Source: Candidatus Poribacteria bacterium (GTDB lineage Bacteria > Poribacteria > WGA-4E > UBA9662). Taken from it: a stretch of 7,420 bases of DNA. Where the stretch lies: NCBI GenBank assembly GCA_002699335.1, contig PACG01000151.1:1-7420 (forward strand), given 5' to 3'. Of this stretch, positions 1-6,717 are shown piece after piece. Made by a program: the position numbers and the translations under genes. Position 1 is the stretch's first letter. Every line of letters starts with the position of its first letter. The notes beneath the pieces were generated by a model that searched no databases, had not been told where the DNA came from, and worked only from the letters and a program-made list of their open reading frames with translations.

Positions 1-1409
1 AGTCTTAATAACGTCCAAACATTCTGTCCTAAGGCACCAGCAAGATGCACTGTAGTATTAGATGTTGATATAACCAGATCCAAGGCTGATACTTGCGCTG
101 CAAATCCATCCAGATCAGTCAACGGATTAATCTCTTTATCTTGGTAGATTAAAATATGCTTTTTATCAGAGACATATTCCTCTATCTCTGATTTTGTATC
201 TCCATATTGCAGGTTAATGAAGTAGCAACCATCTTGTGATAGGACCGAAGTCCAATCTTCCAACAATGTGCTCTTGGTTTTTCCAATATCTCGATTAATG
301 CTTTTCCAAGAAATACCAATTAACAGTTTATCATTTGATAGGCTCCTATATTTCCCTTTTAGTTGCAAGACTCTTTTTGAACAAGGCAAAAGGTAGTTAC
401 CCGCTGTAAAACTATCTTTATTAAATCTAAGCCATTGGCCTAAATTACCCATAGGAATTTGATAATCTATATTTGTGTCAAACAATTGAGGATCTGGAGG
501 AACCTGCCGAGGAAGAAATTGAATCTTGGGGAAAGAGCGTTGCAATAAGGGAATAAGTCTCGCATCACACTCGACAATTATATTGTCTCCCATTTCCAAC
601 AAATCAGAAAGCATACTGGCAAACATAATCTCATCGCCGATTCCTTGTTCAGCCCAAACTAAGATAGTTTTGCTTCTTAGATTTGATCCATCCCAGTTTG
701 ATTGAGGGAAATGCCGTTTTTCCGAAATGAAATCCTTGCATTGCCATCGCCATGCAAATTGTTTCCAACCGTCGTCAAAACTTCCCGTTAACAATAGACT
801 CATACCCAAATTCTTATGTGCTTCAGCGGAATCGGGCTGGATCTGTATGGCCTTACGATAGGTTCGAATTGATTTCTCCACTTCACCCTGTTCTTGCAAA
901 GCATTACCGAAATTAATATAAACTCCAGTACAGTCAGGGCGAATTTCAATCGCTTTCTCATAAGCTTGAATAGCCTCCTTCAGTTTCCCCTGTTCTTGCA
1001 ACACTACTCCCAAATTGTTGTAAATCTCAGCAGAATTGGGTTGAAGCTGTATGGCTTTGCTATAGGCTTGGGCAGATTCATCTAATATCTCTTGTTCTCG
1101 TAGAACGTTACCCAAATTATTATAAAACGCAGATTGCTTTGGATCTAATTCTATAGCCCGTTTGATTAAACCAACTGCTATATTATGTTTGCCTTCTCCA
1201 TGAGCAATAACACCAAGAATATGGATGGCTTCAGCATTTAATGGGTAATTTGCCAGCACCTGTTGACATATCTTTTCTGCCTGTTGTGTTTTACCTTCTT
1301 GATAAAGAGAAAAAGCTTGCTGCAATTTAGTTTCTACACCACTAATCGCTTCAAGAGGTTTTCGATAAAAATTTTGTTGTTCTTTTTTGCTCTCTGTTCT
1401 TTTTCTCAT
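1..1409 (-). CDS. TPR-repeat glycosyltransferase fusion (GT9/GT41-like), 3' end beyond window
   Basis: The reading frame is open from the ATG at 1409 to the window edge, giving 469 codons with no stop, so the C-terminus is missing. After a basic N-terminus, residues about 26-220 hold five to six tetratricopeptide repeats with a 34-residue period; examples are YNNLGVVLQEQGKLKEAIQAY at 130-150 (shown only in part here as YNNLGVVLQEQGKLKEA) and the repeats on either side. Residues about 245 to 469 look like a GT-B glycosyltransferase: ILVWAEQGIGDEIMFAS at 249-265, GISWKS at 365-370, and STSNTTVHLAGALG at 448-461, which resembles the nucleotide-sugar-binding end of heptosyltransferase/GT9 proteins. 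Proteins of this build are annotated as TPR glycosyltransferases and are thought to glycosylate proteins or surface glycans; donor and acceptor cannot be told here. No signal peptide or membrane segment is seen. The ATG has an in-frame TAA seven codons upstream and no other start between, but only a weak ribosome site. Family assignment is firm; the role is not. Confidence 0.88.
   Translation of the reverse strand, partial: MRKRTESKKEQQNFYRKPLEAISGVETKLQQAFSLYQEGKTQQAEKICQQVLANYPLNAEAIHILGVIAHGEGKHNIAVGLIKRAIELDPKQSAFYNNLGNVLREQEILDESAQAYSKAIQLQPNSAEIYNNLGVVLQEQGKLKEAIQAYEKAIEIRPDCTGVYINFGNALQEQGEVEKSIRTYRKAIQIQPDSAEAHKNLGMSLLLTGSFDDGWKQFAWRWQCKDFISEKRHFPQSNWDGSNLRSKTILVWAEQGIGDEIMFASMLSDLLEMGDNIIVECDARLIPLLQRSFPKIQFLPRQVPPDPQLFDTNIDYQIPMGNLGQWLRFNKDSFTAGNYLLPCSKRVLQLKGKYRSLSNDKLLIGISWKSINRDIGKTKSTLLEDWTSVLSQDGCYFINLQYGDTKSEIEEYVSDKKHILIYQDKEINPLTDLDGFAAQVSALDLVISTSNTTVHLAGALGQNVWTLLR
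800..1140 (-). repeat. 102-nt periodic repeats encoding the TPR array
   Basis: The TPR-coding DNA itself repeats every 102 nt (34 codons). The 14-mer ccctgttcttgcaa occurs at 886-899 and again at 988-1001, and a diverged copy (tgttctcgta) sits at 1093-1102. A second block, cccaaatt followed by an AT-rich stretch, recurs near 807, 908, 1010 and 1111. This is a property of the protein repeats and not a mobile or regulatory repeat. The DNA-level similarity suggests fairly recent duplication or gene conversion between TPR units. Confidence 0.75.
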
Positions 1410-1496
1410 CAGTTCTAGTGGGGATTATGCATGAATGTCTTTCGTATCATAAGGAATCAGAGTTAATAAATTAGCAATTCAAAGGAATGATGAAGC

Positions 1497-1525
1497 ATTC
1501 TACTAAGGGGAAAGAAAAGTGTAAA
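1497..1525 (-). promoter_or_regulatory. Sigma70-type promoter for the TPR-glycosyltransferase gene
   Basis: On the minus strand, TTTACA (1525-1520, five of six consensus bases) is followed by a 17-nt spacer and TAGAAT (1502-1497, five of six). Transcription would begin near 1490, leaving a leader of about 80 nt before the ATG at 1409. It is called from sequence match only; housekeeping-sigma consensus is assumed for this organism. Confidence 0.55.
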
Positions 1526-1544
1526 CAACAATCTAGGTGTCTCA

Positions 1545-1561
1545 GTCGAGGTTCGGTCGAC
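1545..1561. promoter_or_regulatory. Inverted repeat midway between divergent promoters, possible operator
   Basis: GTCGA (1545-1549) and TCGAC (1557-1561) form an inverted repeat with a 7-nt centre, and GGTCGACC at 1555-1562 is itself an 8-bp palindrome. The repeat centre, 1553, is exactly midway between the two -35 boxes (inner edges 1525 and 1581). That position would suit a regulator acting on both promoters, but the half-sites are short and chance is possible. Confidence 0.3.
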
Positions 1562-1580
1562 CAATTAGGATCTTATTAAG

Positions 1581-1609
1581 TTGACACCGTAATATGATAT
1601 ACATAAAAT
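1581..1609 (+). promoter_or_regulatory. Strong sigma70-type promoter for the SDR gene
   Basis: A perfect TTGACA (1581-1586) is separated by exactly 17 nt from TAAAAT (1604-1609, five of six consensus bases). Transcription would start near 1616, giving a leader of about 80 nt before the ATG at 1696. This is the best promoter match in the window. Confidence 0.65.
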
Positions 1610-1610
1610 G

Positions 1611-1645
1611 GTTCCGCCTTAAAGGCCTGACCTTACTTAAGGAAC
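1611..1645 (+). other. Inverted repeats in the SDR leader
   Basis: Three nested dyads cluster just downstream of the promoter: GCCTTAAAGGC (1616-1626), CCTTA-CT-TAAGG (1631-1642), and an outer pair GTTCC (1611-1615) with GGAAC (1641-1645). They could form alternative hairpins in the first bases of the transcript or serve as a binding site. No U-run follows, so this is not a classic terminator or attenuator, and it matches no riboswitch I recognise. Confidence 0.3.
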
Positions 1646-1683
1646 TATGAAATGATACTTAATATCGCACACGACAAGCTAAA

Positions 1684-1690
1684 AAGGAAG
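1684..1690 (+). promoter_or_regulatory. Ribosome binding site that fixes the SDR start at 1696
   Basis: AAGGAAG lies 5 nt before ATG 1696. The in-frame TTG at 1693 would leave only 2 nt of spacing, so ATG 1696 is the better start. Confidence 0.65.
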
Positions 1691-1695
1691 ATTTG

Positions 1696-2430
1696 ATGCA
1701 ACTAAAAGATAAAGTGATAATTGTTACAGGTGGTGGCAGAGGAATTGGAAAAGCATTAGCAGTTGGTTATGCCCAAGAAGGCGCTAAAATAGTAGCAGCT
1801 TCCCGAAGCAAAGGTCAACTAGATCAAGTTGTTGAAAAAATCCAGAGTCAAGGAGGACAAGCCATTTCAGTACCGACCGATGTTCGGTCTTTGCCGCAGG
1901 CCAAAAATCTGGCCCAACAAACTGTAGACCAGTTTGGTAAAATCGACGTCCTAGTTAATAATGCAGGAATTAACCCTAGAGGCCTGTTTTTGGATTCGAA
2001 ATCGGAAGAATGGGAACAAGCTTGGCAAATAAACGTTGTAGGGGTGGTAAATTGTTGCCGTGCTGTTTTACCCGTCATGCAAGCCCAAGGCCACGGTAAC
2101 ATCATTAACATGGGTTCTGGAATGGGGCAGGTTGGGCGTGGTAATCTCAGTGTGTATTGTGCTTCCAAATTCGCCCTGCATGGTTTGTCTCAGTCCATTG
2201 CTGAGGAAGTTTGGGAAGATGGTATTATTGTCAATGTGCTGATCCCCGGTCCAGTCAAAACTGAATTATCACGTCCAATGTGGGAGGGGAGTGGAGAGGT
2301 TCTTGCTAGCAGTGACCCATGGAAATCCCCAGAGCAAGTGGTTTCGTCGGCTGTTTTTCTAGCTACACAATTACCATCTAGCGGTATGACGGGACAGATT
2401 CTGAGTATTATGCGTCGAAACTCTCCATAA
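1696..2430 (+). CDS. Short-chain dehydrogenase/reductase (classical SDR)
   Basis: This 244-residue protein has the usual length of a classical SDR and is predicted to be a soluble cytoplasmic NAD(P)H-dependent oxidoreductase. In order it shows the Rossmann cofactor loop TGGGRGIG (11-18), D62-V63 contacting the adenine, NNAG (88-91), the catalytic tetrad N113, S141, Y154 and K158 in a YCASK motif, and the PGPVKT segment (184-189) after the active site. R15 in the glycine loop and S36-R37 after the second beta strand favour NADP(H) over NAD(H), a family rule applied here by inference. The substrate cannot be read: relatives act on 3-oxoacyl groups, sugars, polyols or small alcohols. The gene stands alone on the plus strand with its own promoter and converges on the LamG gene. 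All catalytic residues are present and nothing suggests a defect. The SDR call is firm; FabG-like naming is not justified because the 3-oxoacyl substrate is unproven. Confidence 0.93.
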   Translation: MQLKDKVIIVTGGGRGIGKALAVGYAQEGAKIVAASRSKGQLDQVVEKIQSQGGQAISVPTDVRSLPQAKNLAQQTVDQFGKIDVLVNNAGINPRGLFLDSKSEEWEQAWQINVVGVVNCCRAVLPVMQAQGHGNIINMGSGMGQVGRGNLSVYCASKFALHGLSQSIAEEVWEDGIIVNVLIPGPVKTELSRPMWEGSGEVLASSDPWKSPEQVVSSAVFLATQLPSSGMTGQILSIMRRNSP

Positions 2431-2554
2431 GACGTAATTACAAACAAGAGTACCCTAACCCTTCCTTGAATTCGAATTCAGTTTTGACTGTAGGAGCTTG
2501 CCAATCCATCTCTTTACTTCTGCTATTTTAGCGTAGAAGGCTCTCTCCGAATTG
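2431..2554. other. Convergent intergenic region with a 14-bp palindrome
   Basis: These 124 bp separate the stops of two converging genes, so terminators for both would be expected here. TGAATTCGAATTCA (2467-2480) is a perfect 14-bp palindrome without a loop. TTCTGCTA (2518-2525) pairs with TAGC-GT-AGAA (2529-2538) across a 3-nt loop with a 2-nt bulge. Neither is followed by a T-run on either strand, so no confident intrinsic terminator can be named. Confidence 0.3.
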
Positions 2555-3382
2555 TTACCGGTAGATCAACTTGATTCTACCCCAAGTTGCTGTTGTTTTT
2601 CCTTCAGCAGAAACGGAGAGAAAAGACTCAGTGCCATCCTTCATTAGCTGGTTGATTTCATCTTTTGACAAAGCTTTGCCTTTATATATTAACGCTTCAT
2701 CCAACATAGCATTCATGAATCGACTAGCGTGAGTCATCATGTGCAGATGCCCGTCATGAGTTCCAACATCAAAATCGGCGCCTGTTTTCTTACTTTTTTC
2801 TTCACCATCTAGATATAAATACATGGTTCCGTTATCTCTGGTTCCAACTACGTGATGCCATTTGTCATCATTAATCTTCTGACCTGCTGCAATATGAAAA
2901 CTTGTCCCCCCTGCATCTCTACAGAAAAAGCTAATGTCGCCATCTGATTGTTTTCCCTGATTGGCATAATAGAGTGCATACCAAGGTTGTTTCTGGCCTC
3001 CCTGCCCATAACTTTTCGCGATTAACATTGGTGGCTGAGGATGGTCGCCAGTTATTTTCACCCAGCAGGCCAAAGTGAAATCTGTCCCTTTGGGAAAATG
3101 AAAATTTTTGTGGTCGTCCACTTCAATCCAACCATCCTTGCCGACAAAGGCGAGCGCGCCACTGAACTGTCCATCTTTTGTCCAATCGACCGCTCCATGA
3201 ATCTTTCCATCGTGACCATTTCCGGATAAGTCCTTGACAACATTATTATCTTTTTTATCAAATAGCCAGATAGCGGTAGGATCGTCCACGGCCAAAACCT
3301 CAAAGGCTGGTAATGAAACACAGAGAAGGCAGGCAAAGACCGTTAGTTTCTGAATTGTAAACCTGATTGCTGTTTTCCTCAT
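2555..3382 (-). CDS. Secreted LamG (concanavalin A-like) domain protein
   Basis: This 275-residue protein starts with a Sec signal peptide: basic MRKTAIR, a hydrophobic core at about 13-26, and a likely cleavage after V-L-A (29-31). The rest is one LamG/jellyroll domain of the Laminin_G_3 kind, residues about 36-245. Its landmarks are the AIWLFD opening (37-42), LSGNGHDG (52-59), FTLACWVKI (102-110), KWHHVVGTRD (174-183), YLYLDG (188-193) and the closing strand with LDEALIYKGKALS. Such domains usually bind carbohydrate or protein ligands; no glycosidase acid pair is evident, so catalysis is not claimed. The last residues carry a TATWGRIK tail outside the domain. The ATG at 3382 has a good ribosome site, GAGG at 3391-3388 with 5-nt spacing. 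It lies 257 bp downstream of sulfatase A on the same strand and probably has its own promoter. An exported glycan-binding partner for the neighbouring degradative enzymes is plausible but inferred from position only. Confidence 0.88.
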   Translation of the reverse strand: MRKTAIRFTIQKLTVFACLLCVSLPAFEVLAVDDPTAIWLFDKKDNNVVKDLSGNGHDGKIHGAVDWTKDGQFSGALAFVGKDGWIEVDDHKNFHFPKGTDFTLACWVKITGDHPQPPMLIAKSYGQGGQKQPWYALYYANQGKQSDGDISFFCRDAGGTSFHIAAGQKINDDKWHHVVGTRDNGTMYLYLDGEEKSKKTGADFDVGTHDGHLHMMTHASRFMNAMLDEALIYKGKALSKDEINQLMKDGTESFLSVSAEGKTTATWGRIKLIYR

Positions 3383-3435
3383 GCTAACCTCAATTTATGT
3401 ATATACGATTACAGTTTTTTTTAAAATACGGATAA

Positions 3436-3464
3436 ATCCTATCAGAATTAGCAGAAACTTACAA
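3436..3464 (-). promoter_or_regulatory. Possible promoter for the LamG gene
   Basis: On the minus strand, TTGTAA (3464-3459) and TAGGAT (3441-3436) are 17 nt apart, each matching four of six consensus bases. It would give a leader of about 47 nt. The match is modest; the 257-bp gap after sulfatase A makes a separate promoter reasonable. Confidence 0.3.
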
Positions 3465-3639
3465 CTGATATACTTGATCGTTAGGCTTCGATGTTTTATG
3501 CTTGGCTGGTCAGATTCGACGTGACATGTATTCCTTGATTCAGTTCGCATTTGGAACAGATTGCATAAGTGCTATTTTAGGGACACATAATGACTGAAAT
3601 ATCTCTTGGTCTGCGGAAATATACCTGTTTTGTTGTCGA

Positions 3640-5154
3640 TTAAGCACCGCAATAACGAGGGGTGTCGAATCGGTCTGTCCACGCTAATCGATCAGACAGT
3701 TTGGCCAGCATATCGTTTCGGATATTGGTATAGCTGTTATCGGCCCATCGGTTATGACGTTCACATGGATCTCGTTCCAAATCGAGTAAAACTCCCTGCC
3801 CTGTACCACCGTAGAGACACACCTTGAATCGTGATTCAATCAACATTCGATAACGACATACATGTCCTTCATAAAAATCTTCGTCATACTCGACCAAGGC
3901 TGCGCTGCTCGACCCTGTATTTCCTTCAATCCAACTCCGCAATGATTTCCCCGGCAGGGTCGGTGTGGTTCCTTTGCCTTCAGCACGTAACTTAAAAGGA
4001 GTTTGATCGATTTCAACATAATCAAGCACCGTCGGCACAAAATCGAGCAGACTAGCAATTTGATCAGATCTTCCTCTCGCGCTTGCTTTTGGATCCTTCC
4101 AGATGAACGGCACACGCACCACCTGTTCGTAAGGCCATTTCCCTTTCAGTAGTAAGTGATGAGAGCCAAGATACTCACCGTGATCAGACAGGAAAACTAC
4201 AATGGTGTTATCGGTGTGTCCAGTTTGATCAAGGTGTTGGAGCAGACGACCGACATTGTCATCGATGTGAGTAATCATACCATAAGTTTGGGCGATGGAT
4301 TCTCGTAAGGCGGTTTCGTTCCACGAACTATGACTGGCGTTGACATCCCGTTTTAGGTAACCACAGAGGTCTTCATCTTCGTTCCAAGTTTCCGGCAAAG
4401 TGATCTCGTTAGGATCATACATTTCGCTATAGGGTCGACAGGCAGCAAAAGGATGGTGAGGATCTGGGAAAGAGGTAACAAGAAAAAAATTATCCCCCTC
4501 CGGTACTGAATCAAGAAAGTCCATCGACCTGTCTACGATCCAATGATTATAGTGCAGTTCTGGATCAATTGGCATTCGCCACGCTTGACTTTTCAGGACA
4601 CTGTGGTATGCTTCTGCTCGGCTCAGTTTTGCCCTGGTACCTGGAGACTGTGCTTCCACATCATTAACATAATCGCCATTGACATAATTGATATGCCCAC
4701 CAACATAGTCCACCGTTTGATAGCCATAATATGGTAGGGGTAATCCTTTGATCACACCTTCATTCCACAGGTCGCGACTTTCCCACGAAAGGGGACGACC
4801 TTCCTCACCAAAATCAGAGTTACTAAACGGTTGCAAATGGATCTTTCCGACACAATGGGTTCGAAACCCGTTGTCCGCTAACACCTGTGGCAATGTAGTT
4901 ATCTGATCTGTCAATTTGCAACCGTTGGTAATCAAACCGTGTTGTCGGGGAGTCAGTCCGGTATGGAGCGTCGCTCTAGAAGGGGAACAGACCGGATTGC
5001 TACAGTAGGCGCGGTTAAAACTGGCACCTTCGGTGCATAACTTGTCTATATTGGGTGTTCGAACATCTGGATTACCATGGTATCCAAGACTGAAACTGTT
5101 CATCTGATCAACGATAAAGACAAGAAAATTTGGTCTTGATTTTTGGCTCATCAT
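3640..5154 (-). CDS. Sulfatase A, S1-family formylglycine sulfatase (CSPSR type)
   Basis: This 504-residue protein is a full-length S1 sulfatase of the alkaline-phosphatase superfamily, hydrolysing sulfate esters with a calcium-bound formylglycine. C56 in CSPSRATLHTG (56-66) is the residue to be converted, within a complete C-x-P-S-R signature. Other active-site elements are D16-Q17 in FIVDQM (the second metal Asp is Gln, as in choline-sulfatase-like and phosphonate-hydrolase-like members), GKIHL (103-107), DPHHPF (231-236), SDHGE (323-327) supplying D324 and H325, and K337. The substrate cannot be deduced. There is no signal peptide, and in-frame codons upstream reach a TAA with no ATG, GTG or TTG between, so the protein is predicted cytoplasmic. 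Two ATGs stand in tandem at 5154 and 5151 with only a weak ribosome site. It follows sulfatase B by 66 bp with no clear promoter, so co-transcription is likely. A formylglycine-generating or anaerobic maturase gene is not in the window. Confidence 0.93.
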   Translation of the reverse strand: MMSQKSRPNFLVFIVDQMNSFSLGYHGNPDVRTPNIDKLCTEGASFNRAYCSNPVCSPSRATLHTGLTPRQHGLITNGCKLTDQITTLPQVLADNGFRTHCVGKIHLQPFSNSDFGEEGRPLSWESRDLWNEGVIKGLPLPYYGYQTVDYVGGHINYVNGDYVNDVEAQSPGTRAKLSRAEAYHSVLKSQAWRMPIDPELHYNHWIVDRSMDFLDSVPEGDNFFLVTSFPDPHHPFAACRPYSEMYDPNEITLPETWNEDEDLCGYLKRDVNASHSSWNETALRESIAQTYGMITHIDDNVGRLLQHLDQTGHTDNTIVVFLSDHGEYLGSHHLLLKGKWPYEQVVRVPFIWKDPKASARGRSDQIASLLDFVPTVLDYVEIDQTPFKLRAEGKGTTPTLPGKSLRSWIEGNTGSSSAALVEYDEDFYEGHVCRYRMLIESRFKVCLYGGTGQGVLLDLERDPCERHNRWADNSYTNIRNDMLAKLSDRLAWTDRFDTPRYCGA

Positions 5155-5220
5155 TGTAATGGGTTTCTTTGTGAGTATCCATGTCAGAATTTTTGAATGG
5201 TTAGTGGTTTAAACAAACTC

Positions 5221-6489
5221 TTACTGCTGTTGCTTCATATGACTTAGAACCGATTGAAGATTTTTCCGAGCGATCTTTGACTCCTCTGTATCTTCCTCAA
5301 TAGGATATTCTTCAAGTGCATCGATCACGAGATTATAAAGTTGACCATCGCTGTAGAGTTTCCATGTTTGATCTTGAGCCCATTCCTGCAAATGGTATCC
5401 TTCTTTGGACCATCCTGGCAATGGGTTGTGCCAAGCATAAATCCATTTTCTTGGATTTGGTCTTTTCCCGACCAATTGGGGAAGGAAAGACCGACCATCA
5501 CAAATAGCTTGGGATGGTAGAGAAGTCCCAACGACTTCCATCATCGTAGGCAGAAAATCGCTGCAGTCCACCAAATCATCGCAGACGTTAGTTCCAGTCT
5601 CGCTGTCGCCCCAAGAAGCTATTAGAGGAACACGAGTTCCCGCATCAGTGGATTTCCCCTTACCACCTCGAAATGGTTGGTTGCCTAGCATTGAAACCAC
5701 TTCAGTAGGCGACCCGTTATCACCGATAAACATGACCAGTGTGTCATCATGGAGTCCCAAGTCGTCGAGTCCATTCATGATTCGGCCAACGATCTTGTCG
5801 GCATATTCGACCATGCATTTAAAATTTTCGACATTACCCTTGTGACGATTCTCAATCCACCCAGGACTATCTGGCGTAGGCATAAATGGTCCATGAGTGA
5901 GTGCCATCGGATAGTAAATGAAAAATGGTTGATTTTGATAACGTTTAGCGAAGTCGAGGAGGTACTCAGCATAAAGATCGGGCCCATACTTTCCTTTTGT
6001 GTCTCGACGGAGCCCATTGTTGTCAAAAATCAAAGGATCCGCATACCGCGAGCCCTTGTCTTCGGTGTGCCCGGCATGCCACAGAAAAAACTCATCGAAA
6101 CCAGCATTTTCCGGCAACATCCCCTTGCCCCGCCATTCCGGTTCAAAACTAGGGGGGTTGTAGCTCCAAAGTTGCCATTTCCCCGTGATACAAGTTTTAT
6201 AACCAGCATGTTGCATGTAATGACCGAATGTTTTCTCATTTGGATCAAGAATACCGAAAGCCTTCCAATTGCGAAAATTATACTTCCCAGTCATTATCTG
6301 GGTGCGAGTAGGTGTACACAACGGCAGTGCGTAGGCATGAGTGAATTGTGTGCCAGACGCAGCCATAGCATCGAGATTAGGGGTGTTGTAGGATTTTCCC
6401 CCGTAGCAACCGAGACACTCAAAACCCAGATCGTCAGCTAGGATAAGGATAATATTTTGCTTTCGCTGTTTCACCATAACACACTTCAA
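5221..6489 (-). CDS. Sulfatase B, S1-family formylglycine sulfatase (CTPTR type), TTG or ATG start
   Basis: This is a second S1 sulfatase, 422 residues from the TTG start, acting on sulfate esters. C58 in CTPTRTQIMTG (58-68) is the formylglycine precursor. Metal and sulfate ligands fit D19-D20 in LILADD, D257-N258 in GDNG, H199 in THGPF, K104 in GKWQL, and K277 in GGKGKSTDAGTRVP. In GKWQL the His of the common GKWHL motif is Gln. Its signature and metal ligands differ from sulfatase A, so the two belong to different S1 subfamilies and probably take different sulfate positions. Start: TTG 6489 has a strong GGAG 5 nt upstream; ATG 6477, four codons in, has only GAAG. I list the longer form; the difference does not touch the domain. 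An in-frame TAA nine codons above the TTG, with no other start, excludes a signal peptide, so it is predicted cytoplasmic. It has its own candidate promoter and probably leads a two-gene operon with sulfatase A. Confidence 0.92.
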   Translation of the reverse strand: MKCVMVKQRKQNIILILADDLGFECLGCYGGKSYNTPNLDAMAASGTQFTHAYALPLCTPTRTQIMTGKYNFRNWKAFGILDPNEKTFGHYMQHAGYKTCITGKWQLWSYNPPSFEPEWRGKGMLPENAGFDEFFLWHAGHTEDKGSRYADPLIFDNNGLRRDTKGKYGPDLYAEYLLDFAKRYQNQPFFIYYPMALTHGPFMPTPDSPGWIENRHKGNVENFKCMVEYADKIVGRIMNGLDDLGLHDDTLVMFIGDNGSPTEVVSMLGNQPFRGGKGKSTDAGTRVPLIASWGDSETGTNVCDDLVDCSDFLPTMMEVVGTSLPSQAICDGRSFLPQLVGKRPNPRKWIYAWHNPLPGWSKEGYHLQEWAQDQTWKLYSDGQLYNLVIDALEEYPIEEDTEESKIARKNLQSVLSHMKQQQ

Positions 6490-6494
6490 TTTAT

Positions 6495-6498
6495 CTCC
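6495..6498 (-). promoter_or_regulatory. Shine-Dalgarno site favouring the TTG start of sulfatase B
   Basis: GGAG (6498-6495) stands 5 nt before TTG 6489 but 17 nt before ATG 6477, which is too far to serve it. It therefore supports initiation at TTG. GAAG at 6488-6485, 6-7 nt before the ATG, is the weaker alternative. Confidence 0.45.
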
Positions 6499-6560
6499 AG
6501 TTTTGATAATGGTTAAATCTCGGTAATCTTCGCTCCGTACCTTTGATATAGGCGAAAGTC

Positions 6561-6589
6561 ATTTTACCCGGTTTTTGATTTTTGCTCAA
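6561..6589 (-). promoter_or_regulatory. Candidate promoter for the two-sulfatase operon
   Basis: On the minus strand, TTGAGC (6589-6584, four of six) is followed by 17 nt and TAAAAT (6566-6561, five of six). Transcription would begin near 6554, leaving a leader of about 65 nt before TTG 6489. It lies in the 228-bp gap after the GH123-like gene, so the sulfatases may be expressed separately from that gene. Confidence 0.45.
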
Positions 6590-6717
6590 TAAAATTTTGA
6601 AACCTGATCTTTTATGCTGGAAACTTATTCGACGCTTCGTTTGTACCGCCATGGTATATCATAATCATTAAGTTAGATACTCTACTTTAGAAAAAACAAA
6701 TGTGTATATGGGATCAG

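Noticed and set aside
1555..1562. GGTCGACC and other short palindromes as attachment or recombination sites
   Set aside because: No integrase, transposase or flanking direct repeat is present; restriction-site-like palindromes of this size are common by chance.
2467..2480. 14-bp palindrome TGAATTCGAATTCA as a bidirectional terminator
   Set aside because: It is AT-rich, leaves no loop without unpairing its centre, and has no T-run on either side.
5749..6441. 230-codon plus-strand frame
   Set aside because: It lies wholly antisense to sulfatase B, whose catalytic motifs are all in the minus-strand frame. The product shows no recognisable domain and no good ribosome site, so it is a shadow.
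6491..6652. Small minus-strand ORF of 53 residues, rich in Lys and Arg, ending 1 nt before the TTG of sulfatase B
   Set aside because: No ribosome site precedes its ATG, it contains the candidate promoter of the sulfatase genes, and a frame of this length is expected by chance in a 228-bp AT-rich gap. Conservation in homologous loci would revive it as a coupled leader ORF.
6680..6717. T-run on the minus strand just after the GH123-like stop as an intrinsic terminator
   Set aside because: The run is present but no stable GC-rich stem precedes it.
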